Source: Gammaproteobacteria bacterium (GTDB lineage Bacteria; Pseudomonadota; Gammaproteobacteria; UBA4575). From it: a stretch of 9,856 bases of DNA. Every line of letters starts with the position of its first letter. The stretch's first letter is position 1. The translations under genes and the position numbers were made by a program. Positions 1 to 6,500 of this stretch are shown here, piece after piece. The stretch is from contig JANQKJ010000025.1 of NCBI GenBank assembly GCA_028281205.1, positions 1 to 9,856 on the forward strand, read 5' to 3'. Below the pieces are notes generated by a model. That model searched no databases, was not told where the DNA came from, and saw only the letters and a list, made by a program, of their open reading frames with translations.

Positions 1-1288
1 GAAAGCCTGGGGATAAAGAAATTTGTGCATCATTTTCCTGGCGTAGTGCATCGCAAATTAACTGGTCGAACGTGCCGTTAAAATTTCCACGTCTATATAA
101 AGTAGTTTCTGTCGTGCCTAATTCTTCAGATAACCAGTCAGAATATGGTTCACGAACTTTACTAATATAAGCTTGCATGTCCTGATCAATATCTAATAAG
201 TTGGAAAAGACCGGCAACAATTTATATTGGTAACCTTTTATTGTGCCTTGTTTGATGTCTAAGTCCATTACACCAATAAACTTACCATTGGAGCCTGCGT
301 TAGTTACAAGTGTGATTCCTTGGTCATTACTGATTTCCTGTGCATTGGGTATCCCATCATGTGTGTGTCCACCCATAATGACATCAATGCCGCTAACCGC
401 GCCTGCCATTTTGATATCAACATCAGCGCCATTATGTGAAAGCAAAATGATTGCATCTGGTTTGTGCGACTCTCGTATTTCATTAACTAAAGTTTGCAGC
501 TCAGTTTCATTAATACCAAAAGTCCAATCTGGAATAAAACGTTTTGGATTAGCTACCGGTGTATACGGGAAAGCTTGACCAATTACTGCAATGCGACTGT
601 GTGCTAGTTCTTTAATCGTATAAGGTGGAAATACATGAGCGCTGTCTTCATCATAAACTTCAGCGCCATCAAACAATGCTTCTTCAGTAGCAAATACATT
701 TTGTGCAATAAACTCGCCATTAAACGCCTGTATATTTTTTAATACTTGTTTATCCTGATAGGTAAATTCCCAATGGCCAGTCATGATATCTACACCAAGT
801 ATGTTGCATGCACCGACCATATCCATGCCTTGAGTTTTCAATGCGGTGCCTGAACCTTGCCATGTATCACCGCCGTCTAGCAGTAATGATTGATTATCAC
901 CGACAGCTGCACGTAACTGTTTAATTAATGTTGCCAGATGCGTAAATCCTCCGACTTTGCCAAATTTTTCTACCGCTTCATTAAACTGTAAATGTGTAAA
1001 AGCATGGGCCAGGCGTGTGTCACTCGGTAAATTAAAATGCTCAAGTAATGAACGGCCAACAAGATGCGGAGGCTTGCCAAAAGAGTTGCCTAAACCAATA
1101 TTTACATTTGGTTCGCGAAAATAAATAGGCATTAACTGTGCGTGGCAATCCGTAAAATGCAGCAAGCGTGTATTGCCAAATGAAGGAACATCATAAAGTT
1201 GTTGAGGATTTGACCAGCTACTTCGTGGCAGCATGCCACTGACAGCAGCAAGTGATAATAGTTGGATAAATTCTCTTCGATTAATCAT
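1..1288 (-). CDS. soxB: Thiosulfohydrolase SoxB, partial (C-terminus beyond window)
   Basis: Periplasmic di-manganese hydrolase of the Sox thiosulfate-oxidation pathway, which releases sulfate from the thiosulfonate carried on the SoxY cysteine. I translated 429 codons from the ATG at 1288 to the window edge; the family is about 560-590 residues, so part of the C-terminal domain is missing. A twin-arginine signal (NRREFIQLL, residues 3-11) opens the protein, fitting Tat export of a folded metalloenzyme. Metallophosphoesterase motifs follow in order: HFTDCHAQL (44-52, D47/H49), LLDGGDTWQGSG (136-147), GHWEFTY (171-177), LLSHNGADVD (282-291) and GGHTHD (306-311). GHWEFTY replaces the GNHEFDY of ordinary 5'-nucleotidases and is the SoxB hallmark. 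The 5'-nucleotidase-type C-terminal domain begins near residue 385 (GNFNGTFDQL, 401-410). An in-frame stop shortly upstream limits the start; no clear Shine-Dalgarno is seen. It is divergent from ffs-dnaX, with no other sox gene in view. Confidence 0.93.
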   Translation of the reverse strand, partial: MINRREFIQLLSLAAVSGMLPRSSWSNPQQLYDVPSFGNTRLLHFTDCHAQLMPIYFREPNVNIGLGNSFGKPPHLVGRSLLEHFNLPSDTRLAHAFTHLQFNEAVEKFGKVGGFTHLATLIKQLRAAVGDNQSLLLDGGDTWQGSGTALKTQGMDMVGACNILGVDIMTGHWEFTYQDKQVLKNIQAFNGEFIAQNVFATEEALFDGAEVYDEDSAHVFPPYTIKELAHSRIAVIGQAFPYTPVANPKRFIPDWTFGINETELQTLVNEIRESHKPDAIILLSHNGADVDIKMAGAVSGIDVIMGGHTHDGIPNAQEISNDQGITLVTNAGSNGKFIGVMDLDIKQGTIKGYQYKLLPVFSNLLDIDQDMQAYISKVREPYSDWLSEELGTTETTLYRRGNFNGTFDQLICDALRQENDAQISLSPGF

Positions 1289-1550
1289 GGCAATATGAAT
1301 AATTAGTGCTCAAATCGAGTTGTCATATTTTTTTAACTTAACATGAATTTAAAAATAAATTTTTAATAATATTATTTAACTTATTGAAAAATAAAGAATT
1401 AAATATGACAATATAATCTGTTCTTGACTTCATTTTTAATCCAAGTATGTTGCCCATTCTTTAAAATAAGTTATGCATCCAGATTACATACACACTGCAT
1501 TTTTGACACAGATTTGGTGTGCTGAGATGTTACTATGACTCAAAGAGTAT
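1289..1550. other. AT-rich divergent intergenic region (soxB / ffs)
   Basis: This stretch of about 260 bases separates the start of soxB (minus) from the SRP RNA gene (plus) and must hold the promoters of both. It is very AT-rich between about 1325 and 1440. No ORF with a credible start and ribosome binding site was found. A TTGACT hexamer at 1424-1429 and a TATAAT at 1412-1417 are present but lack correctly spaced partners, so I do not call them as promoters. Confidence 0.5.
1528..1536 (+). promoter_or_regulatory. Candidate extended -10 promoter for ffs(-dnaX)
   Basis: TG at 1528-1529, one base, then TACTAT at 1531-1536 matches the TGnTATAAT extended -10 layout. The expected start point would be about 1542-1544, just before the SRP RNA helix that begins near 1551. 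A TTGACA at 1503-1508 is a perfect -35 hexamer but sits 22 bases away, too far for a standard spacer. The call therefore rests on the extended -10 alone. Confidence 0.35.
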
Positions 1551-1665
1551 TGGTGATCTGTGTCGGTTCCTTTGCAGCGATAGATTGTGAACCCCGCCAG
1601 GCCCGGAAGGGAGCAACGGTAACGGTTGATTCGGGTGCTGAGACCCTACTGGCACAGGTTGCCGC
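1551..1665 (+). ncRNA. ffs: Signal recognition particle RNA, small bacterial type (4.5S)
   Basis: This is the RNA scaffold that binds Ffh in the signal recognition particle and directs inner-membrane proteins to the translocon. The apical core is clear: CCAGGCCCGGAAGGGAGCA around 1598-1614, with a GGAA tetraloop at 1605-1608 closed by CCC/GGG and the conserved CAGG/AGCA internal loop flanks. I set the ends from pairing: 1552-1566 pairs with 1649-1663 as 15 consecutive pairs including G-U wobbles, giving a rod of about 115 nt like the 4.5S RNA of E. coli. Lying just upstream of dnaX is a known gammaproteobacterial context. Exact termini are inferred from the helix and may be off by several bases. 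Confidence 0.93.
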
Positions 1666-1683
1666 CAAACCAAAAAATAATCA

Positions 1684-3363
1684 ATGTCTCATCAAGTACT
1701 AGCGCGAAAATGGCGTCCGCAAACGTTTGCCGATATCGTGGGCCAAGAGCATGTGGTCACCGCGCTGGTGAATGCGTTAAACGCCAACCGCTTGCATCAT
1801 GCGTATTTATTTTCAGGTACTCGTGGCGTAGGTAAAACTACTGTGGCACGTATCTTGGCTAAAGCACTTACCTGTGAAGAGGGAATTACTGCAGAGCCTT
1901 GCGGCAAGTGTGGAGCTTGCCTAGCTATTGCTGAAGGCCGCTTTGTAGATTTGATTGAGGTGGATGCTGCCTCGCGCACACGCGTGGAAGATACACGTGA
2001 GTTACTTGAAAATGTACAATATGCGCCGACTCGCGGGCGTTTTAAGATTTACCTTATTGACGAAGTACATATGCTGTCCGGGCATAGCTTCAATGCTTTG
2101 CTGAAAACCTTAGAAGAGCCGCCTGAGCATGTAAAATTTCTATTAGCAACAACCGATCCGCAGAAATTACCCGTCACGGTATTGTCACGCTGTCTGCAAT
2201 TTACTCTGAGACATATTTCCACTGAGCAAATCGCAGGTCAGCTACAAAAAATATTAACTGCGGAAAATATTAGTTCAGAATCTAGTGCATTAATTCAATT
2301 AGCAGAGTCTGCGGATGGCAGTATGCGTGATGCACTAAGCCTACTCGATCAAGCTATTGCTTATTCTGGCGGTAATGTATCGGAGCAAACAGTTAGCCAG
2401 ATGCTGGGTACTGTGCCTAGCGAGCAAGTAGATGCATTAATTGATGCTATCTGTGAGTTTGATGCGGCTAAAGCTATGCATTTAGTCCATGCGCTTACAT
2501 CATTAAATGTTGATTTTACTAAATTACTTGATCAGTTAATTGTTATTTTTCATGCCGCCGCCATTTCGCAGGCGGTACCTGATTATAAAAATCAGATAGT
2601 TTTGTTTGCGGCTACGATTAATAAAGTCAGTGAAAAAATAGCCGCCGAAGATATTCAGTTATTTTATCAAGTTGTGTTAAACAGTCGTAAAGATTTATAC
2701 CTTGCGCACTCGCCACGGGCCGGTTTTGAAATGGCGATACTGCGTATGATTATGTTTAGGCCGGCAAGCGATACAAAAGTGCCGCATGCCAAACGTACTA
2801 ATAATGGTAAAAGTAGTGCACCAGCAGATGCCACTGTATCAATAAACCAGGAAACAGTGTCAGGTAAACCTGAGGTAACTGTAACATCAGCGATAAATGA
2901 ATCTAATCATGTTGATGTTCAAGTAGTTGAAGAAGCTGAAGCACAGACTACTACCCGGCCTAAAACTATGGCTGCACAAGAATGGCTGGAGATAATTGAG
3001 AATATAAAAATATCAGGTGTAGTAAAAGCGTTAGCCACGCATTGTGCTCTACAAAGCTTTGAAGATAATAAAATTAAATTGTTGCTTGCCAGTGAACATG
3101 AAAGTCTAATGGCTGGTGCGACAGTGTCTAAGTTGACACAAAAACTCAAACAAACATATGGTGAAGATACTGTTGTTTCCATTGAAGTAATGCGGGAAGA
3201 AATAGATAGTCCCGCGCAACAGAGTCGCGACCGTGAAACTGAGCGTCTAAGTCAGGCACAAGCGAGTTTGGAGGATGATGATTTTGTCCAGGCCTTAAAA
3301 CGGGATATGCAAGCGGAAATAGTGCCAGGATCTATACAAGCAAAACAAGAGGGCGAACAATGA
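1684..3363 (+). CDS. dnaX: DNA polymerase III subunit tau/gamma
   Basis: Clamp-loader ATPase subunit of DNA polymerase III, which loads the beta clamp and, as tau, links polymerase cores and helicase. The N-terminus (ARKWRPQTFADIVGQEHVV) is canonical, which supports the ATG at 1684 although no Shine-Dalgarno is visible. AAA+ features: Walker A GTRGVGKTT (45-53), zinc cysteines C64, C73, C76 and C79, Walker B LIDEVH (124-129), the SRC arginine-finger motif (168-170) and sensor 2 in GSMRDALS (R215). Residues 240-365 fit the collar domain III. About 366-425 is a low-complexity linker, and 430-545 (QEWLEIIENIKISG onward) resembles tau domain V, which binds the polymerase alpha subunit. At 559 residues it is shorter than E. 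coli tau (643), mainly in the linker. No A-AAA-AAG slippery heptamer is visible, so gamma may not be made here by the E. coli frameshift. Its stop overlaps the next start by 4 bases. Confidence 0.97.
   Translation: MSHQVLARKWRPQTFADIVGQEHVVTALVNALNANRLHHAYLFSGTRGVGKTTVARILAKALTCEEGITAEPCGKCGACLAIAEGRFVDLIEVDAASRTRVEDTRELLENVQYAPTRGRFKIYLIDEVHMLSGHSFNALLKTLEEPPEHVKFLLATTDPQKLPVTVLSRCLQFTLRHISTEQIAGQLQKILTAENISSESSALIQLAESADGSMRDALSLLDQAIAYSGGNVSEQTVSQMLGTVPSEQVDALIDAICEFDAAKAMHLVHALTSLNVDFTKLLDQLIVIFHAAAISQAVPDYKNQIVLFAATINKVSEKIAAEDIQLFYQVVLNSRKDLYLAHSPRAGFEMAILRMIMFRPASDTKVPHAKRTNNGKSSAPADATVSINQETVSGKPEVTVTSAINESNHVDVQVVEEAEAQTTTRPKTMAAQEWLEIIENIKISGVVKALATHCALQSFEDNKIKLLLASEHESLMAGATVSKLTQKLKQTYGEDTVVSIEVMREEIDSPAQQSRDRETERLSQAQASLEDDDFVQALKRDMQAEIVPGSIQAKQEGEQ
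3349..3353 (+). promoter_or_regulatory. Shine-Dalgarno of ybaB/ebfC inside the dnaX 3' end
   Basis: GAGGG lies 6 bases before the ATG at 3360, within the last codons of dnaX. With the ATGA start/stop overlap this supports coupled translation of the second gene. Confidence 0.6.
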
Positions 3364-3683
3364 AAGGTGGTTTAGGAAACTTGATGAAACAAGCGCAAAA
3401 AATGCAAGAAGACATGCAGAAAGCGCAGGAAGAAATCAAATTGATTGAGGTTGAGGGTCAATCTGGTGGTGGCTTAGTGAAAGTTACTATGATGGGCAGT
3501 CATGAAGTTAAGCGTATTGCAATTGATGATAGCTTGGTTGGTGACGATAAAGAAATGCTGGAAGACTTGATCGCGGCGGCTTTGAATGATGCGGTACACA
3601 AGTTGGAGCAGGAAACCAAAGACAAGTATGCAGGTTTAACTGCTGGTATGCCATTACCACCAGGAATGAAACTTCCTTTCTAG
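3360..3683 (+). CDS. ybaB: YbaB/EbfC family nucleoid-associated protein
   Basis: Small DNA-binding protein of the YbaB/EbfC family, which forms dimers resembling tweezers and binds nucleoid DNA. Its genes sit next to dnaX and recR in very many bacteria. The 107-residue length is normal. It opens with the family signature MKGGLGNLMKQAQKMQEDMQ followed by a long charged helix (about 5-30). Next come the EVEGQSGGGLVKVTMMG beta region (about 30-47) and the HEVKRIAIDDSLV strand (49-61), and a C-terminal helix with KDKYAGLTAGMPLPPGM near the end. The start overlaps the dnaX stop as ATGA and has its own GAGGG ribosome binding site, so the start is firm. RecR follows after about 32 bases. A role accompanying RecR-dependent repair is often suggested for the family but is inference here. 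Confidence 0.96.
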   Translation: MKGGLGNLMKQAQKMQEDMQKAQEEIKLIEVEGQSGGGLVKVTMMGSHEVKRIAIDDSLVGDDKEMLEDLIAAALNDAVHKLEQETKDKYAGLTAGMPLPPGMKLPF

Positions 3684-3715
3684 CAATTTACTTGGCTTGA
3701 TTAAATAATTATTAC

Positions 3716-4318
3716 GTGGCTGAACATTCACCATTACTCACACAACTTATTGACTCGTTAAAATTATTACCGGGTGTCGGGCAGAAGTCTGCGCAACGTA
3801 TGGCACTACACTTACTAAAGGTTGATCGCCATAAAGCGATGAAGTTAGGTCAAAATATCTGTGAAGCGGTTGAAAAAATTCAGCACTGCTCACAATGCCG
3901 CAATTATACCGAGCAAGATCTATGTGAGATTTGCTGCAACCCAAATCGCAAATCGACACAAATGTGTGTTGTCGAGACACCGACTGACTTGATGGCTATC
4001 GAAAATGGCACTTCTTATAATGGTGTGTATTTCGTATTAATGGGTAAGTTATCTCCGTTAGATGGTGTTGGCCCTGATCAATTGGGTTTGGATAAGTTAG
4101 AAGCGCGCTTACAGTCGGGTGATTTAGAGGAAATTATTTTAGCCACAAGTTCAACCATGGAAGGAGAAGTGACTGCTCATGTGATTGCGGAAATGGCTAA
4201 GCAAAATGGTTTGCGTACCACACGCCTGGCTCAAGGAGTGCCTATAGGTGGTGAACTTGAATATATTGATCTTAATACATTGTCTCAAGCACTTGATACA
4301 CGCACTGATTACAAATAG
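3716..4318 (+). CDS. recR: Recombination mediator protein RecR
   Basis: RecR works with RecF and RecO to load RecA on gapped DNA in the RecFOR pathway. The 200-residue length is typical. Domains in order: helix-hairpin-helix LPGVGQKSAQRMA (18-30); zinc finger C58, C61, C70, C73 (HCSQC...LCEIC, with an additional C74); Toprim domain from about 81 (MCVVETPTDLMAIE, 83-96) through ATSSTMEGEVTAHV (143-156); and the C-terminal Walker B-like stretch LAQGVPIGGELEYIDLNTLS (171-190). The start is a GTG at 3716, chosen because the following SPLLTQLIDSLKLLPGVG aligns with the usual RecR N-terminus and no ATG lies suitably upstream. No strong Shine-Dalgarno is visible. It is the third gene of the dnaX-ybaB-recR unit. 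Confidence 0.96.
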   Translation: MAEHSPLLTQLIDSLKLLPGVGQKSAQRMALHLLKVDRHKAMKLGQNICEAVEKIQHCSQCRNYTEQDLCEICCNPNRKSTQMCVVETPTDLMAIENGTSYNGVYFVLMGKLSPLDGVGPDQLGLDKLEARLQSGDLEEIILATSSTMEGEVTAHVIAEMAKQNGLRTTRLAQGVPIGGELEYIDLNTLSQALDTRTDYK

Positions 4319-4532
4319 CTTTAATTCCTGCCAGTTAACTACATACAGTCGCTTTGTCTAAATCCTTTTGTGACCGGCAACACACTATACAAGTTTACCA
4401 GCTACACGTTAGTCAACGGTTTGTAATAATACAACCTTGTTAGCATAAAATGTCTTCATAAATGAGTACTTTGCGTGCTGTTGCGCCACGCTTCTTTTAA
4501 TGCTCCTTTTAATAAGTCAGGAATACAACTTT

Positions 4533-5318
4533 ATGGAACAAGTTGAAGATAAATTCGTTGAGTATTATGACCAGGCTAGTGTTGAAGATAAAACTATCTT
4601 TCGTTCACAGGCATTAATGGATTTAATGCTAGGTGTGAGAAAAGAACTGAGTTTGTCGAATGAAAATCTCCACGTTGTAGACTTGGGCTGTGCCGCCGGT
4701 GCGCAGAGTATGATGTGGGCAAAAAAGAATCATACTGTCTATGCTTTGGATATTAGTGAAGGTTTAATTGATATCGCTAAAAAACGCGCCAAAGAACAAG
4801 GCTATGATATTGATTTTCGCGTGGGTAGTGCCACGCAATTGCCTTGGGACTCACACATTGCTGATGTCTGCATTCTTCCTGAGTTATTAGAGCATGTGGA
4901 AGACTGGCATGCGTGCGTGAATGAAGCAATGCGTATGGTAAAACCAAATGGCACGCTATATTTAAGTACTTCAAATAAGCTCTGTCCAAAGCAATATGAA
5001 TTTGCATTGCCATTTTATAGTTGGTATCCAGGCTTTATCAAAAAGTACTTGGTTAAACTATCTGTAACTACCAAGCCGCATTGGGTGAACCATGCTGAAT
5101 ATCCGGCAGTGCACTGGTTTTCATTCTTTCAACTACAAAAGTATTTTGAACAACGCGGATTTAAGTGCAAAGACAAATTTGATATTTTGGTCGATACCAC
5201 TGAGGGTGGAGTTAAGCATTGGGTAGCAAAAATTATTACCAGTAACCCATTGTTTCGTCGAATAGGCCATATGTTTGTACCTTATACAACCTTTGTTGCG
5301 GTGCGGAATAACAGCTAG
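4533..5318 (+). CDS. Class I SAM-dependent methyltransferase
   Basis: Predicted 261-residue methyltransferase using S-adenosylmethionine; the substrate is unknown. Motif I VVDLGCAAGAQS (48-59) forms the glycine-rich SAM loop. The acidic end of strand 2 is in YALDIS (70-75, D73), GSATQLPW (98-105) matches the adenine-contact region, and ADVCILPELLEHVEDW (110-125) followed by MVKPNGTLYLST (135-146) matches motifs II and III of Methyltransf_11-type enzymes. The C-terminal 110 residues, rich in aromatics (PFYSWYPGF, 160-168; HWFSFFQLQKYF, 194-205), probably form the substrate cap. I chose the ATG at 4533 because a TCAGGA Shine-Dalgarno-like sequence ends about 10 bases before it. An in-frame ATG at 4500 would add 11 residues but has no ribosome binding site. 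The gap of about 210 bases after recR suggests a separate unit. A ubiquinone/menaquinone-type methylase cannot be excluded, but the family signal is only general. Confidence 0.85.
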   Translation: MEQVEDKFVEYYDQASVEDKTIFRSQALMDLMLGVRKELSLSNENLHVVDLGCAAGAQSMMWAKKNHTVYALDISEGLIDIAKKRAKEQGYDIDFRVGSATQLPWDSHIADVCILPELLEHVEDWHACVNEAMRMVKPNGTLYLSTSNKLCPKQYEFALPFYSWYPGFIKKYLVKLSVTTKPHWVNHAEYPAVHWFSFFQLQKYFEQRGFKCKDKFDILVDTTEGGVKHWVAKIITSNPLFRRIGHMFVPYTTFVAVRNNS

Positions 5319-5382
5319 TTATTTTTAATGACCTAGTTCAATGGTTCATTTTGCTGCGCTAGACAAAAACACCCAAACTGGC

Positions 5383-5407
5383 AATAATTAACCATCAGTT
5401 AATTGTT
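5383..5407. repeat. AT-rich inverted repeat just upstream of the small basic ORF
   Basis: AATAATTAAC (5383-5392) pairs with GTTAATTGTT (5398-5407) across a 5-base loop: ten pairs, one of them a G-T wobble. It ends 8 bases before the ATG at 5416, where a ribosome binding site would normally lie, and it abuts a TATATT hexamer at 5407-5412. It could be an operator or an mRNA hairpin controlling translation. No T-run follows, so a terminator is unlikely. Confidence 0.5.
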
Positions 5408-5415
5408 ATATTGTC

Positions 5416-5565
5416 ATGCCAAAAAAGAGCACAATCGTACAAATTAAGAATCCTAGATCAGGTCACTACGTCAAAATTGACCGTGACAAGGGGCAGATTG
5501 TGGACCATAAAAAATCATCTGGGCCGTATAAAGGAATACCGGTCGTAAAAAAGAAAGCAAGTTAA
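5416..5565 (+). CDS. Small basic conserved-looking hypothetical protein (49 aa)
   Basis: A short ORF of 49 residues from ATG 5416 to TAA 5563-5565. It begins MPKKSTIVQIKNPRSG, continues with HYVKIDRDKGQIVDHKK and ends SSGPYKGIPVVKKKAS. It is strongly basic, with lysine-rich ends, no membrane segment and no cysteines. The central VQIKNPRSGHYVKIDRDKGQIV looks like a short beta-hairpin with a loop, a composition that would suit nucleic acid or ribosome contact, but that is inference. No clear Shine-Dalgarno is present; an inverted repeat occupies that place. It ends three bases before the start of the next gene and in the same reading frame, which implies co-expression. I do not recognise a named family. 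The ordered, non-repetitive sequence and tight spacing make a chance ORF unlikely. Confidence 0.6.
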   Translation: MPKKSTIVQIKNPRSGHYVKIDRDKGQIVDHKKSSGPYKGIPVVKKKAS

Positions 5566-5568
5566 CCC

Positions 5569-6228
5569 TTGTTTTATTACCGACCTACTGATGGTGACCT
5601 ACCAAGGCCAGGTTCGGTAGTTACTAGTCCTAAAACCTGTTTTATCGCCACTGCCTTAGGCAATCCGCCTGCTAATATCGCCGCCATTCGTGAACAATTA
5701 AGTGACATTTTAGCACCGGCTGGCTTTCAATGTATTGATGCGGGTAGTCGTCGTACCGGACGTGATTTGTTGGAAAAGATCTGGAAAATGATCATGTCAG
5801 TGCCTGTAGGTATTGCTATTATTACAGAAGATGTGCGCCCAGAAACTATTGCCAATATTTTTTATGAAATTGGTCTGCTTCAGCAGTTAGGCAAAGAAAC
5901 CCTGGTAATTAAAACGCCCCAAGCTAATGTGCCATCTGATTTTGTGCGCACTGAATATATTGAATTTAATAGTCAAAACAAAACTGCATTTAAAAAAGAC
6001 ATCAAACTTTATATTAATTATCTTAATGAACAAGCTTCATTCTATTTTACCATGGGTATAGAGCTGGCAGCATCTAATCCAGCTCTGGCGGTTGATTATT
6101 ATCGGCGTGCTTATTTGTTAACGGGTGATAAGGTGATTCAAAAGAAAGCATCAGACATTATCAAGCATTGCAGCGCGGACTTACGCGAGGCTATTTTGGA
6201 TAATTCGCCTTTTACTAAGGGCGTGTAG
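5569..6228 (+). CDS. Hypothetical protein with nucleoside deoxyribosyltransferase/TIR-like domain
   Basis: A 219-residue cytoplasmic protein of unknown function. The N-terminal half looks like an alpha/beta Rossmann-type nucleotide-handling domain. It has strand KTCFIATALG (22-31), helix ANIAAIREQLSDIL (35-48), strand GFQCIDAG (52-59), then GRDLLEKIWKMI (64-75), VGIAIITED (80-88), NIFYEIGLLQQLGKETLVIK (96-115) and VPSDFVRTEYIEF (121-133). The N-x3-E-x-G-x(6)-GK pattern with E100 resembles the catalytic glutamate region of 2'-deoxyribosyltransferase-like and TIR-like NAD/nucleotide enzymes. The C-terminal part (about 155-200, FYFTMGIELAASNPALAVDYYRRAYLLTG) is helical and reads like one tetratricopeptide-type hairpin. 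The start is a TTG at 5569, forced by an in-frame TAA two codons upstream; there is no ATG before residue 73, well inside the domain. It is probably translationally coupled to the 49-residue ORF. Enzyme activity is not shown, and a purely ligand-sensing role is equally possible. Confidence 0.75.
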   Translation: MFYYRPTDGDLPRPGSVVTSPKTCFIATALGNPPANIAAIREQLSDILAPAGFQCIDAGSRRTGRDLLEKIWKMIMSVPVGIAIITEDVRPETIANIFYEIGLLQQLGKETLVIKTPQANVPSDFVRTEYIEFNSQNKTAFKKDIKLYINYLNEQASFYFTMGIELAASNPALAVDYYRRAYLLTGDKVIQKKASDIIKHCSADLREAILDNSPFTKGV

Positions 6229-6301
6229 GTTGATGCAAAACTACTCATTTATAAAATAAATCATAATATTAAAAATATTTCAATATATAAATTGATTGTG
6301 T

Positions 6302-6310
6302 TGCTATATA
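6302..6310 (+). promoter_or_regulatory. Candidate extended -10 promoter for the 37-aa miniprotein
   Basis: TG at 6302-6303, one base, then TATATA at 6305-6310 fits an extended -10 element. It would start transcription near 6317, leaving a leader of about 40 bases. No good -35 is seen at the usual spacing. The surroundings are very AT-rich, so chance matches are likely. Confidence 0.3.
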
Positions 6311-6345
6311 TTTATGCCAACAAAAATTTTTAACTCGATTTATAT

Positions 6346-6350
6346 AGGTG
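6346..6350 (+). promoter_or_regulatory. Ribosome binding site of the 37-aa miniprotein
   Basis: AGGTG, extending to AGGTGA, ends 5 bases before the ATG at 6356. It is one of the better Shine-Dalgarno matches in the window and is the main reason for accepting the very short ORF as a gene. Confidence 0.55.
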
Positions 6351-6355
6351 AAATC

Positions 6356-6469
6356 ATGAATAGCATTGTTGCCAAAGCAAACATTATGAAAAGCTCTGAA
6401 TATGTGGATACTGCTGCATTAGTTGTGGGCATGTCTACAGCGTTCGCAGTTGTAATAAACACTTTCTAG
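6356..6469 (+). CDS. Putative single-helix membrane miniprotein (37 aa)
   Basis: The ORF encodes 37 residues: a polar N-terminus (MNSIVAKANIMKSSEYVD) followed by one hydrophobic stretch (TAALVVGMSTAFAVVINTF, residues 19-37) long enough to cross the membrane once. An AGGTGA ribosome binding site sits 5 bases before the ATG, an extended -10 candidate lies about 45 bases upstream, and a GC-rich hairpin follows at 6501-6516. It would therefore be a self-contained small transcription unit. No family is recognised. Small proteins like this often tune a larger membrane complex or act as toxins of type I systems, but nothing here decides between those. The gene stands alone between the NDT/TIR-like gene and the convergent ppnP unit. 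Confidence 0.5.
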   Translation: MNSIVAKANIMKSSEYVDTAALVVGMSTAFAVVINTF

Positions 6470-6500
6470 CAGACTGACTGGCTTGAATTAAGGAAGAATA

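Noticed and set aside
243..578. Plus-strand open frame of 111 codons
   Set aside because: It lies antisense to soxB, whose conserved motifs occupy the same bases on the minus strand.
4418..4436. Inverted repeat GGTTTGTA / TACAACC between recR and the methyltransferase gene
   Set aside because: One arm has a bulge and no T-run follows; likely chance in AT-rich DNA.
4473..4499. Possible terminator after recR: GCGTG/CACGC stem followed by TTCTTTT
   Set aside because: The stem has only 5 pairs with a 9-base loop and lies about 155 bases past recR, immediately before the methyltransferase; too weak to call.
4500..4532. Upstream in-frame ATG for the methyltransferase
   Set aside because: It has no ribosome binding site and adds 11 residues (MLLLISQEYNF) outside the conserved domain; the ATG at 4533 has a better upstream sequence.
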